From positions 310,001 to 374,000 of the forward strand of contig SJRY01000062.1 of assembly GCA_011319805.1 (NCBI GenBank): a stretch of DNA of 64,000 bases, given 5' to 3'. Shown piece after piece: positions 35,634 to 47,731 of this stretch (position 1 is its first letter; every line of letters begins with the position of its first letter). Below the pieces are notes generated by a model. That model was not told the origin of the DNA, did no database searches, and was given only the letters and a program-made list of their open reading frames with translations. This DNA is from Macrocybe gigantea (taxonomy: Eukaryota; Basidiomycota; Agaricomycetes; Agaricales; Callistosporiaceae). Position numbers and translations under genes: made by a program.

Positions 35634-36891
35634 ATGGACTCTCTAGAAGGTCGGCTTTTGCTATATCTGTTTCTTATCATTCTCATCACCATACCAGATG
35701 CTGCGCTGAACAGTAGCGTCCATGACCTCGACGAAAATGGTCCTCGTCTTCGACAGCGCCGGATGAGGAGGCGTCGTTTCAAGACTCTTCAACACAAAGA
35801 AGACATGACCGATCCCCTTTCTGTTTATATTGAAGATGAAGACGATGAAGGTGCTGTAACAGTCTGTCCAGCCCATATCTTTTATGTTATTGATGACTCG
35901 GAAACGGACAGAGCCAGAGCCTAACCCCGTTGAAGCCAGGCTGGTCGATGTGTTCAAGGGCCTACAAGAGGACATGAAAAGCCAGAAAGCAGAAACGGCG
36001 GGGCTCAGGGATCTGATTATTGAGCAGGAAGAACGCAAGACGGAGAATAAAAACATCAAAGAAGAAATGACCAGGCTGAGAGAAGAGACGACCCGGCCGA
36101 TCGAGAAGCTCTCTTTTGAGCAGGAAGAACGCGAGGCGGAGAATGGAGACCTCAAAGAAGAAATGACCAGGCTCAGTAGGGATCTCATTATTGAGCAGGA
36201 AGAATGCAAGACGGAGAATGAAACCTCAAAGGAGAAATGACCCAGCTGGAAGCGATGATTGCCAAGGAGAAGGACGAAAGGCAGGCGGATATGGCACGAT
36301 TAGAAAAAACGATTGAACAGCAGAACGCGAAACTAGCGCATTGGAAAGAACAGCTAGCTCAGTTTGAAGCGGAATTGGCAGAGGCGAAGGAGCAGCGGAG
36401 ACATGACATGGAAAGGGTCTCAAGGGTGTGTGCCTATCACTCACCATCCTTTTCGACGTAGCCTAACCTCGCTCTATTCCATACTCCTAGCTCACCCGTC
36501 TCGCATCCTTCTAGACCGCAGCCGTGAAAGAGTGCTCGATAGTTGGGACGACCTTCGTCAGAACAGGACCCATTCTCAGTTGACCGATGCCATCATGCGA
36601 CGCTTCGAAAACGCTAACGTTGAAGACCGTCTTCCACGAGAAACCGTTATGTTTCTCTGCTCATCCAACGACGTCCGCACAGGCGGCAACTATTTTGCAC
36701 ACAATGCTGATCAAATGGAAATAAAGGACGCAATCGAGGCGAAGCGCATTGACTGTCAGGATCGCTACTCTTTAGAACATTTGTCTTCCATGTCCCACTC
36801 TGAGCATTTATATACCATTGTGCATTTTTGTCCTGTAGCAATTACAGCAACACTCAAATTTCTTTCTGGCTTGATGAGAAGGAATATTTAA
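35634..36891 (+). CDS. Coiled-coil protein of unknown function, paralogue 2 (shorter)
   Basis: Tandem paralogue of the gene just upstream. It starts MDSLEGRLLLYLFLIILITI and so lacks paralogue 1's N-terminal ~85 residues. It shares NSSVHDLDENG, the 72-nt intron placed before EPEPNPVEARLVDVFKGLQE, a shorter coiled coil with the same EQEER units, and the C-terminal domain (RILLDRSRERVLDSWDDLRQ, PRETVMFLCSSNDVRTGGN, YFAHNADQMEIKDAIEAK). One A is missing near 36229 (GAAACCTC for GAAAACCTC). The coil's copy number differs from paralogue 1, suggesting expansion and contraction of the repeat. At the very end a small deletion relative to paralogue 1 changes the C-terminus after RYSLEHL. Function unknown. 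Confidence 0.6.
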
Positions 36892-37075
36892 CTGTACGTT
36901 TCATTGCTCAAAATACAGCACTACGTAGGACAGGAAAGGAAAAGATGCACCAATGCCGAGAGGAAATATGTGATGGAGCTATACATTCTGGGTATTGCAG
37001 GCATGAAGGACGGAAGGCTAGACGCAGACGAGGTGAGGGGGCCGCAACATGAACTCGCGCAGGCACACGAAATGG

Positions 37076-40000
37076 TCAGTGACTCAAAGCCAGTTCCTTG
37101 AACTCGGCGCCCCAAGATGGATTCTTCCTGATCTCGTCCACAAAGGCATCGAAACGCGGCGAGACGCCCAAGCTAATCTTGCTCAGCGCCGCGACGGCTC
37201 GTAGCGCGCTCCTCTGCAGCTCCGCCGCCCTTTCCAAGTCCTGCTTCACCGTGTCCTTCGTCACCGTCGCGCCCTTCATCGTCTTCTCCAACGGCGGCGT
37301 GGCTTCGTCCAGTCGCTGGGCCACAGCAGTGGGTGCGACCTGGGCGAGCCTGAAAAGCATCATGTGCGAGATGACCTTGATTTCGTCTGAATCGTCCGAA
37401 AGGCCTGGGATGACGCGGCCCAAGAACTCGTGGAGGTCCAGCTTGTTCAGACATGTGTCGAGCTGATCGGACGATTATGATAAGGTAGCGTACGCTGGAA
37501 CACAATTGGGGACTAACCAAAGTGTACATCGTTTCATATGCGGTCTTGCGTGCCTCTAGACCATCGTCGACTTTGTGCGTCCAGGGACCCATCTGGACCG
37601 TTCGAATAAGGTCCGAGTTGACGACCGTCTCCTTGTACAGACTCGGAAGCAATGATGACAGTTGGTCTCGAATTAAATGCGGTTTCGTGCGTGCTGCAGA
37701 GTTCAATGCTGATATCGCGAGTCGGCGAACGGTCTGCGTTCGGATTAGGATCAGCTCAAATTCGAGGAAAAACGTGACAAACAAGATCCTCGTCGACCAT
37801 TAAGGATAAAAAGTCGACCAAAAGCGGAGCCAAAAGTTCGTCGTACGACCGCGAAGTATCTGCGAATGTGTAGCGGATGGCTGAAACAACAGTTGCACGG
37901 GTCGCAGAGTTCTTTTCATGAATTCGAGCCTATGGAACGGGGAAGTTAGCTTGAAGACGTATTTCATCGATGAGCACGGCGTACGTGCAGCTGAGGGAGA
38001 TATCGGGAAGGATGCGTAGTGGCTAGTTTCCCGAGACATGCAGCAGCGACGTTCCTCGTCGTTTCTTCAGAGTTCTCCGAATTCTCAAACAACGGCACCC
38101 AGAGCATGTCTGCAACGTTCTCCAGCTGTACTTGAGAACAGTGTGTTACAACCTGTGGGCAATCCAAAGTTTAACCCGCAGAGACTTCCAAATTAAACTT
38201 CGAGGTTCAGTTACCTCTTTGAGAGCATGCAGGGAGAGTAATCTCTTCTTTGGATCGTGCTCGATCATTCTGACGATTTGTGGCAGGAATTGGTGAAGGT
38301 TGCCAATAGCGATGTTGCCTGAAACGAGTAATGGTCAACGGCAGGTTATTTCCCGGCCCGTGTTCAGTGGCTTACCTGCGGCGAAGGCGGCTGCGCACGA
38401 ACCTCCTCCTGTTCAGCGCCAAAGAGCTCAATCGCGGCCGCAAATATCTCGCTTTGAGGAGACATATCACTATGGACGACACAGATTGCGTGCACTTGTC
38501 AGTGTCTGTAGAGCATTTTTGAAGCGCACAAAACGAACATGAATCTTCCTAGCTCTCCTAGGATAAGCAGACTCAGGACGACGTGTGACTGCGATGATTT
38601 CGAGGGCTCTAATGAAAGCATAAGTGGGGGTGATTTGTATCAAAAAACTGAACCATAAACACTTACGTCGAGATGCTTCGAATACTCCGAGATGGTGCCT
38701 GCCGCGATAGACTGCTGGCTTTTGACGACCTGAGCGATGCACTTGGCGACATTCGGCAGCTGGGCCTCAGCCTTTGGCGCCTTTTCAACGGAAATGACGA
38801 GATTCGGCACGACGTGGGTCGAAATTTGCATATCCGCCTGGACCAGCGCAGAGAAGAACGCAAGCAAGGAGTCGAGGGCGGTACCGGATACGAGTGAGAA
38901 TGTGCGATCTTATATATTGGTGAGAGGAGATCCTTCTCCACCTCGGGGAAGCTGATGCTGGGTGTCAGCTCGAGCAGAAGGGCGAGCATGCTCAAAGAAT
39001 GCGAGAGAAGTGGAATATCGGAGGTCGTTATATAGGTCTTGATGAGTTGGATCAGGGGTTGCGGAAGCGAAGGTGGGACGGTGCTGTAGCTGCGAACGCG
39101 TTGCATTGGGCTCAAGTTCAAGGTTCAGGAGTGTTGGATGCTCACCTCCTCAGCAAAACATCCAATGCGACAAACACCTCCGCCTTTCCCTGCCTCCCGC
39201 TCTTCCTTAAAAGACCCATCAGCCAGTCCACACACCGTTGACCGCAACACGCCCAGCAGAGCGTATAAAAGGCTGAGGCCCGCTTGTAACGTCGCGGGTG
39301 GCGTCTTGGTCGATTTGAGCTGACTGAGGAGTGCTTTGGACAGGTTTGGGACTTGGCTCTTCAGCAACGTATACGGCGTCTCCTCGACGTCCATTTTCTC
39401 CTCCGTATGGCGCTTTCTCTTGCCATGCAATGTAAGTTCGTCCTTGTTTTGAGGTAAGCCACCGTAGACCGCAGTTTGGTTGAGGAGGATGACATAGGTG
39501 GCCCAGACTTCGAGGCGCACCGTCTCTTCCCGGTCGCCAAATCTTGAGATTAGGACAGGTGAAACGTCTCTGTAGATGGATACGAGCAATTCAGGACGCG
39601 TGCTGATGATAGCCGCAAGAAGTTTTGTGGCAGATCGACGGATTTTGTAGGATGTATCCTCATCATCTGAATACCTGTGAATCGTTCGGTTGAGTAAGAC
39701 GTAAGATAGAATGCGGTCGCGCCCACTCGTCGAGTTCCGCGTCCTCATCGTCCTCTTCATCGTCTACATCAGCCATCTCTTCGTCTTCGCCATCTCCTGC
39801 ATAATTCTGGTGATGCTTGAGCTCATAGGCTAGTCGACTCTGCACGAAAGGACTCACTGGATCATATTTGATGTACTGACTGCCTATCTGAACAATCGAA
39901 GGAAGATATGCGCTCATCTCGCTTGGGCATTTCAGCAAAAGGACTTCGAGGGCCTGGTCGACAAATCGGTCAAAAGTCGGGACGGAGTTCAGCAGCCATC

Positions 40001-41167
40001 GTCACCTGCAAACAGCTCTCTCTTAACTCATCGTCGTCCTTGTTCACTGCATTCAGAATCCCTGGAACGATCTGATCGAGGACCGGTGAGATTTGCATGG
40101 GCGAGTGCCGCGTGATGGCGGCCACGAGCTGGACCGTCGTCCGTTGCTTCTCGAGGGGGGCCGCGGCAGCGAGGAACGGAAACACGTTCGTGCGCAGCAA
40201 CTCGGCGAAGAGGTCAGGCTGCGAGATGGGGATGAACTGCGAAAGCGTCACAATGGCGCGTTTCCGCACGACTGGGCGCGAGTGGGAAAGGAGAGGCGCG
40301 AGGACGGTCAGCGGGGCTGGGCTGATGTCAGTGCTCGACAAATGCGAGGGAAAGCGGCTGATCAGGATGGAGAGAATCGAAAGCGTCTCTATGAGCGTTT
40401 CGGGGGGAGTGTCCGCCTGCAAGTCGAAAAGTCGAACCGTGGCGTCGCATGGATGTGATCGCGAGATGAACTAACCTTTTGGATTTGCCCGAGCAGTTTC
40501 GGGGTGAGCTTCCCACATGCCAACGCGGCTATCTTTCCGTCTGGAGGCAACTCTGCGGTGATCGTTTTCAAAGCTAAAAGGAACAATATATGAGAATCAA
40601 TCTCCATTGAATTCGTGACATATCCTACGCACCAAGACCAGAGATGTCTCGAAGCTCCTCGTCTTTTCCTCCAGAGAATTCAATCAGCCTATCTACAACG
40701 GTCTCCATCTGCGTCTGGCGTATGATTTTGATCAACTGGCCCAAGCTGCGAGCGTCACCACCGCAAGTTAGATGATTTCAAATCCGACTACAGGGAAAGA
40801 GACTTTGCACAACCGCACCATTTTACCGCCTGATTCTTCACTTCCGATATCTTGTCTTCTACCAGTTTGAGGACTTGATTCAGCACCTTATTTTCGATTG
40901 TCTCGTCGCCGACGAAGCAACCCTGATCCTGCTTGATCTCGTTCATCAAGTCATTCAGACCCATGAATCTGAGGTTGCACAGGTCAATCAGCGACACAAT
41001 ACATCCCAAGGATCAAAGTAAGACACACCGGAAATCCTGGTCTGGCGACTGCATCTGTAGCATTTCGGGGCAGACAAGCGATTATTTCAGCCACATCGAG
41101 CGCTCTATGACGGCTCTGCGCGCTGTACCTTTTCAATCAAGCTATTCATAAGATAGGTTTTGGTCAT
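37076..41167 (-). CDS. CAND1: Cullin-associated NEDD8-dissociated protein CAND1/TIP120
   Basis: A HEAT-repeat protein that wraps unneddylated cullins and exchanges F-box substrate receptors of SCF ligases. Starts MTKTYLMNSLIEK at 41167, exactly as CAND1 proteins do, with EIKQDQGCFVGDETIENKVL and LKLVEDKISEVKNQAVK in the next exons, followed by ISRFPSHLSS and SRPVVRKRAIVTLSQFIP. The acidic insert typical of CAND1 follows (DEEMADVDDEEDDEDAELDE joined to YSDDEDTSYKIRRSATKLL). The C-terminal TIP120 domain ends with SDDSDEIKVISHMMLFRLAQ and WGAEFKELALSH. The genomic span of 4.1 kb with short introns gives about 1,200 residues, the family's usual length. I saw no clear frame break, although not every junction was traced. 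Confidence 0.93.
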
Positions 41168-41656
41168 CTTGAAATATGCTGAGGAAAAGGAGTGAAAATG
41201 TGAATAGGTGGTATGTCTCGACGGGAAGCGCGCAACTCCAGAAGAAATCGCCACTCCCATATCTAGACTTTGTCACGTGACCAGTTAATGACGCGAAAAC
41301 GCGGTTAACGTTGCGGTTCGGCGCGTCAAGACTTGGATGAATAGCACACCAGTGAACGTCTGCAATTCCATTCATAACAAATGACGGCTGTCAATGATAA
41401 CAACTTATAAACAGATCACAGCACAGCGTGAAGGACAATTTATCGACAAGCAACAAAGGTATAGATATGGCGCGAATCTGCTAAGATAGAAGGGCGATAT
41501 CGTGTAGCCTAGATATACAGCATTGAGCACAAAAGCTAGACCGCTGGATATCAGAGCTCGATAGGATGCGTCTGATGATGCTTTATGCGACTCTTGCCGG
41601 GTGATCCTCCCAACAGGTTATCAATCGTAATGTGCGAAGATAAGCGCATCCATTCG

Positions 41657-42790
41657 TCACATGTTTTCAACTGAGTAGACTTCGCTCATCTTCAACACCA
41701 GATCTTGGAATCGTTCAGCCGGAAGAAGCATAATGCGTCCTCGGGTGTCTAATCCGAACGCGTCCTTCTCGCGCGGCTCGTTGGCAGCATTTGTGAAGGA
41801 ATAGTCAATGCTGTGTATCGATGCCTGAGGGTAAACAGAACGCGTTGGAACGACACCCACTGACAAATAAGGATCGTGCCTACTTGTTTGATATACTCGT
41901 CTTCAGCGTGGAACAAATATATTCCATCGGGTGGCGGTTCTGACGACTCCATCGGTTGTTTGGATCGTTTCGATTTCTTGTTGTTCGAGGTCCTTGGATT
42001 TGCGGAGTTGAATAGCGCAGATTCCTCTTCCGGCGTTAAGTGGTAGGTCCGCGTTATAAACAAAAAATGCGAAAAGTTGTACGACTGGTTCTGCCAAATG
42101 AATGAGCAAACAAGTCATCCGAATAGCGGTGATAATGCGGTACGATAGTGGTAAACTCGACAATGGTAAACTCACGGTGTCTATGGCGCCTTTGAGTTCG
42201 TCGGCGAGCATTCTATACATCGGGGCATGACTTGCACTGGCATGTTGATTAGACGCTCGCAGAACACGAAACCGACGTGGTGCTGATTCTGCGAGAAAAG
42301 CGCCTGAAGCGCCGAGTGGAACGCCGGGTCCGGAGTGGATTTTTCGAGACAATAATTTGCGATGGCTTTGATCGAGGGATGCTCCTTTGTGAGGGATGAG
42401 ATGAAGCAGAATGCATCGAAGAAAAGCACCAATATAATCGTACGTGATGGACGTGCATGTTCAGCACGGTCAGAAAGCATACGGATCGCTCTCGATACCG
42501 TCCGTCTTAACTGTAGTCCCGATCGCTGGCTGATTGAGGATCAACTCTGCAAGGTCGTGTATTTGGAAGACATCTTTATCCGTTTGGAACAGCTGCCCGA
42601 GCAGACGCTTCAAAGCGAGATAATCCACGGTAGGATTGGGATCGAAAAAGTCAAAATCGACGTCGATCAAGCTCTACTGGGATGAATTAAGTATTCAAGT
42701 AAACATGGCTGGAGAAAGAAAGAAACGGCATACTACGTCTGACGATGAATCCTCGAGATCCTCGTCTACGGACTGCTTGCGTTTAGGCAT
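41657..42790 (-). CDS. BCP1: BCP1/BCCIP-family protein
   Basis: Minus-strand gene starting MPKRKQSVDEDLEDSSSD at 42790 and spliced to a conserved core: DFDFFDPNPTVDYLALKRLL, LAELILNQPAIGTTVKTDG, SDPYAF, VGFVFCERLINMPVQVMPPM, and the C-terminal TYHLTPEEESALF, PPDGIYLFHAEDEYI and DTRGRIMLLPAERFQDLV. This is the BCCIP/Bcp1 pattern (PF13862). Yeast Bcp1 is a nuclear chaperone for ribosomal protein uL14 and is needed for export of some cargoes; human BCCIP binds BRCA2 and p21. Those roles come from the family, not from this sequence. At least four short introns are present. The gene sits tail-to-head with CAND1 on the same strand, 490 bases upstream of it. Confidence 0.92.
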
Positions 42791-43023
42791 CCTCGACGGT
42801 ACAGGCAGGTGTCGAGTGACCTGGGGGGTGGAAATCTAAGATTAGCTCGGTTATTTGTTTTTTAGCATCCAAATACGACCAATTATACAACCAAACAACG
42901 CGGGCCGGCTTATCGGTTCATTATGGTCCTCCAAGATCCGTTATAGTCCAGCCATGCTGTCCCCCTCTCACCAAGATCCGCTGCTCTTTCTTTCATTTCA
43001 CCTTCATCATCGTCCGCGTTCGC

Positions 43024-45157
43024 ATGCTCGGTCTGAGAATCCGCTTGCGAAACAGCCTTTGGCTCTCTATCTGCCACGCGCCCGAAAACGTGGTCCATGT
43101 ATGGCGTTCGACGACGTCACGCAGCTTGACCAGCATGTAGCTCATGGCACCACTCCCGGCGGGAACCGTAGATGGTTGTGGTTCTCAGGTGGCACCCTTC
43201 TAGTAGCTGGAGCGACTATTGCCTATGCGCCGCGCATCCACGGTGATGCTGCCCAGACCAACTAGACGCCCTGCAGCTGAAGAGAAAGGACACGATCAAC
43301 GATCGCTGGGCGAGCTCGTCCGGTCCTACGTTGTATTCACTATGTGCTCCGTCCCCGCCCTGGTAGATAACGCGCCGCAGATACTCCAGGCCTGAGCATC
43401 CCAGGCTTTAAATGGATCACGGAGGCTTTTGTCCGCATCACCTTCTTCGACCAGGTGAGCCGATTCGGCTCTCTGCTTTTCTAAACTGCGTGCCTGACCT
43501 TATCTTTCTGATGTGCACCGCTGCAGTTCGTCGGAGGAGACACCGCCCAACAGACCATCCCCTGCTAGTCAAACTCCGCGCGGCGAACAAGGGAGCGCTC
43601 TTTGCGTATTCGGTCGAGGTTGACGAAGCGGAGCGACGTCTCGGTGTCGTCACACTCCAAGCGCAAGGAAAGCCCGCCCCACAAACGCATCGTGGATGAA
43701 ATGGTCAGATGCATCGATGTCGCGGCTGACTTTGAAGATGGGTCGTCGGTCAGTCGAAGTTTGGGCGGCGAACCTGGGTGGCTGTCAAGATTGTAAGTGA
43801 CAGCTCCTCTTTATATACTCTGTATATCCGAACGGAGCTTCTTGTCCAGACCGCCTTCTACCTGATGCGAACACCCTTACCAAACTTTCCAAGCATATCC
43901 TCGGTTCCCGCCCGGCGACTATACCCTTTCCAGGTTATTCTACTTCGGCAGACTTGGACGTTCTCTACAAGCCGAACCCTCCTAGCACATTTACCCAAGA
44001 CGATATTCTACACCTTAAGGAACTTCATGCGGATTTAATTCGGATTTGTACTCGGGCGCAGGAACGAGGGGTCAAGATAATCATCGACGCTGAATATAGG
44101 TATGACACTGATTCGCTGAAGGTCTAAAATGCAGACTTACGTTTGATTTTAGTTGGTATCAACCGGCGCTCGATGCACTAACACTGTCTCTCATGCGCCG
44201 TTTCAACAAGCTTCCTGCCTCCCAGGATAAAGATCGCTCCGGCGTTCAGCCATTAATTTATGGAACTACCAAGCTTATCTTCGAAGGTACCGAATTTCTG
44301 CGTCTACCTGGCCCAGTTCTCGCCTCCTAATCTACCATTACTAGGACACCTTCCCACCTTGCACACTCCATGGCCGATGCCAAAGCCAATGGGTACGCTC
44401 TAGGCGTTAAACTCGTCCGAGGAGCTTACCACCCGCACGAAGTGGCCGCATACGAAGCCAAAATCGAAGGGCAAGCCCTCGCTTTCGATCTCGCCCGACG
44501 CCCAGCCGCCGGTCTGGTCGGTCAAATCGGAAACGGACACCTGCTATGACGCGTGCGTCAAAGTGCTGGTTAGGGCTATAGGCGCCGATATCGCGCGCTC
44601 CAGTGCCGTCCCGTCTCTTGGGTGCTGTTTGGAACCCATAATTGGAAGAGCTGTGATCTGATCCTCGACGAGCTCGTCCGCGGGCCTGGCGAGGAAGGAA
44701 CGGCAAGACGGTGTTGTCGCGCTGCCGATGAGGTCACAGAGCGGCTGACGATCGGACAACTTTACGGTGCGTTCTTACCTTGGCTTGATCTGTATGGCTG
44801 ACTGTTGGCTGACATAGGTATGAGCGACGATCTTACGAATCACCTCGTGAACAGAACCACTTCAAGTACACCTTTCATCATCAAGTGAGGTTTCGATTCG
44901 TTGTAGAAGCTTCTAATCTCATATTTCATGATACAGATACGTTCCATATGGTGCTCTCTCAGAGGAACAATGATTTCCGAATGCGTTCTATATGCCCCGC
45001 GTGCTGATTCGGTTGACGCTGCAGGTGATGCCATACCTGAGCCGCAGGGCACGAGAACAAATCCGTGCTCGGCGGAGACGGTGGTGCAGTCCATGAGCGA
45101 CGACGCGCAGCGGAGGAGATCAGGAGGAAATTATTTGGCTCTTGGTTCTCAGTGTAA
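43024..45157 (+). CDS. PUT1: Mitochondrial proline dehydrogenase
   Basis: FAD-dependent proline oxidation to pyrroline-5-carboxylate. The best start, MLGLRIRLRNSLWL at 43024, gives an Arg-rich, acid-poor mitochondrial presequence, followed by RRWLWFSGGTLLVAGATIAY. Then SLGELVRSYVVFTMCSVPAL, EAFVRITFFDQ, FVGGDTAQQT, ENKGALFAYSVEVDEAE-like sequence, IVDEMVRCIDVAADFE, TWVAVKI, the barrel segment GVKIIIDAEYSWYQPALDAL, GYALGVKLVRGAYHPHEVAA and YVPYGALSE. Several one- or two-base losses break the frame (about 43130, 43250, 43680 and 43760). The final exon (VMPYLSRRA...LFGSWFSV) is present twice. The first copy, ending at 45157, has a two-base loss and lacks the GT of the preceding donor. The second copy, ending at 45644, looks intact. 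Confidence 0.88.
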
Positions 45158-45922
45158 CAAATGTGAGAACTTGGTTTGCAAGTTGATAGCAAAATTAGAG
45201 ACATTACAAGATTTCTTTTTGCGCTTTTCTCGACCTCGTTCCATGATTTCAGATTTTTAACGACTAGAAACACTGTTCGCAGACTTGGTATTTTTCCGAG
45301 CCCCTGGGCCATGACAATGATTACGGTAGATCTCCGTGTAATCTTTTGACGCAGTGACATATATCGCATTGTGCATCATTAACAAGCCTGGGTTCCGCCG
45401 TCGGCCTCCAGTTAGGCTTCGATCAAAAGTATTCGACGTCTCTCAGAGGTGAACAATAGTCTCCAATGGTTCTATATGTCCTGTCTTACTGATTCAATTG
45501 TCGCTGCAGGTTATGCCATACCTGAGCCGCAGGGCCATCGAGAACAAATCCGTGCTCGGCGGAGACGGTGGTGCAGTCCATGAGCGACGACGCGCAGCGG
45601 AGGAGATCAGGAGGAAATTATTTGGCTCTTGGTTCTCAGTGTAACAAATGTGAGAACTTGGTTTTTCAAGTTGATAGCAAAATTAGAGACATTACAAGAT
45701 TTCTTTTTGCGCTTTTCTCGACCTCGTTCCATGATTTCAGATTTTAACGACTAGAAACACTGTTCGCAGACTTGGATATTTTCTGCCCCTGGGCCATGAC
45801 AATGATTACGGTAGATATCCGTGTAATCTTTTGACGCAGTGACATATATCGCATTGTGCATCATTAACAAGCTTGGGTTCGCCGTCGGCCTCCAGTTAGG
45901 CTTCGATCAAAAGTATTCGACG
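44952..45922 (+). repeat. Tandem duplication of the PUT1 last intron, last exon and 3' flank
   Basis: Two direct copies of about 485 bases: copy 1 from CTCTCAGAGG near 44955 to about 45430, copy 2 from 45439 to about 45922. Both end in the same run including GGCCTCCAGTTAGGCTTCG. Differences are a handful of substitutions plus small indels. Copy 1 lacks the GT after CTCTCAGAG that serves as a donor in copy 2, and reads GGGCACGAGAAC where copy 2 has GGGCCATCGAGAAC. Copy 2 lacks the upstream YVPYGA codons. This is a recent duplication or two alleles joined by the assembler. Confidence 0.85.
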
Positions 45923-46439
45923 TTAAGTTAGAATGACACTGGCAATCGCATGTAGCGCTCAATTGTCTATCAAGCACTCGCACTCGGGATGTAGATCAAA
46001 ACTCATTTACAGCTCATAATCTTTAATTATAGACAAGGGTCACACAATGAAATTCAATCGAAACGAAGTCTATAAAAGTTGCTGAAACGCGGTTTTAGAT
46101 ATCTGCAATTGAAAACGGTATTATACAAGGCTAGCCGGCTTGCAAAATGCAAGCATTACTCACCATGAAGAACGATGTACGACAAGGCGGCCCGTAGCCT
46201 GGTGGCTGGCCGAACTTCGACAATGAGCAGGCAGACAGAAGCGACGACTGTAGGTGAGCTGATGGAATGATGTTAGCGCGGACGATGGCGGAACGGGAAA
46301 ATACAAGGCAACATCGCGAAGAGTATTCGTGACTGGTAGTCTATGGCAAGAGTCGGGCGAGATGATGAAAATGATGGCGACGGCGACCGGGCTGATAGGC
46401 GACCGTCAGAATAAGTGCGACCAAAGGCGAAAGAGACTC
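45923..46439. other. Intergenic region between PUT1 duplication and arm B
   Basis: No gene or repeat recognised. AT-richer than its surroundings around 46000-46100. Confidence 0.4.
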
Positions 46440-46990
46440 ACGATGAACGAGGTGTCCCGCACCACTCTTATCCACGTCCACGCCCCCTCTGTGCGAGTTC
46501 CAAGAGCCCGAGTCGCAATCACCCAGAGCACTGTGCGAGCGGAGACCCAACCTGGAATATAATCCAGGACGCGCGGCAAATATTCATCAAACAGGGCGAC
46601 GATGGCATGCCTGGATGTCATCGCACGTTTCTATTTTACGGGTCCACCTGCCAGGAATTGTGTTGGGACTTTACCCTTCCCGAACGGCGACCCAACCTGG
46701 AATACGATCCAGGAGTGCGGGCATGTTGTTCAACAGGGCGACGATGGCATGCACCTGAATGACTGCCCGCGCATTTTACAGGTCCCGCTCCACACACCCG
46801 GGGAAGTGACTGCTCCCCCTCACGAGACTCGCGACTCGATCGTATACATGACGGCTGAAACTGGCCAACCCCATGTATTGTGGGCTGTACTCTGGGATCC
46901 TGTGACTGGGATTGGACCTCGCCTAGAGAGATGAGCATTATATCAGTGATTGGTATTGGGCGAGATGCAAATTGAAAGGTGGCCATGAGT
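46440..46990 (-). repeat. Dispersed repeat, arm B (inverted relative to 32340-32960)
   Basis: Read on the minus strand this matches arm A in the same block order, with about 14 kb between the arms. A minus-strand open frame of 143 codons (46636-47067) starts inside the shared region, but in arm A the corresponding frame ends early. Arm B keeps the 140-150-base sub-repeat (around 46606 and 46747 on the plus strand). I do not recognise a protein family. The arms have diverged past the level expected of a very recent insertion. Confidence 0.55.
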
Positions 46991-47142
46991 GAAGGGCGGC
47001 ATGCCATGGCTGAGGGCGTGGTCAAGATAAAGCGAGACGAGGACGTGGCGAATGAAAAGTGTTGCAACGGTGAGAGAAATGTCGGCGGTGATGATGGTTA
47101 GGGAAAAGGAAATGTCCCCTGTGTTGGGGTAGCAGAAGGCAG

Positions 47143-47151
47143 TTTTATATA
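47143..47151 (-). promoter_or_regulatory. TATA box of element B
   Basis: On the minus strand the sequence reads GGGTATATAAAACTGCC. It matches the box upstream of arm A in sequence and in distance to the shared part (about 150 bases), which is the reason for calling it. Confidence 0.45.
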
Positions 47152-47731
47152 CCCGCTCGCGCCTGATTATCACATGGAGGAGGCTGACGAGCTCGCACGT
47201 TCTTGGACTTCAAGGATGCATAAACCAGACAGCCTACATTTCGAGACAGGTGGGGAGCAGTCCCCATTAGCATGCACCTTCAGCAATGAGCGAGTGAATG
47301 GCCGCCGAAACGTCAGGAAGAGCCTGTCTCGATGGTAAATATCGAGGCCCTACTTCCTCGTCTAGACAGAACACTGCGTTTGCAAACTCAGCGATCTTCT
47401 GCCTACCTTGTCGGCTGCCGTTCTTTGGCTTCTTCCGTGCTTCACACTATCACCGGGACATCCGAGACGGGTTTGCTAGTATTTTTTTTGGCGCTCGCGT
47501 GGAATTGATTCTGACCATGTGCATCCTTTCAAAAATATGAGACAAAGTGAGTCAGGAAGCACGGACGGTGGATGTGGCCAGCGGAATTACCATGAAAGGC
47601 AACGAATATCGCGTCGCGGAGTCTGTAGTGGTCACGTGATCGTTCAAGTTCGCGCGAACCGTGTCCGTTCTTTCCATTGTCCACTTACAACGTCCATCTG
47701 TGGCCCGATTTCAAGCAATTATAAGAACACG

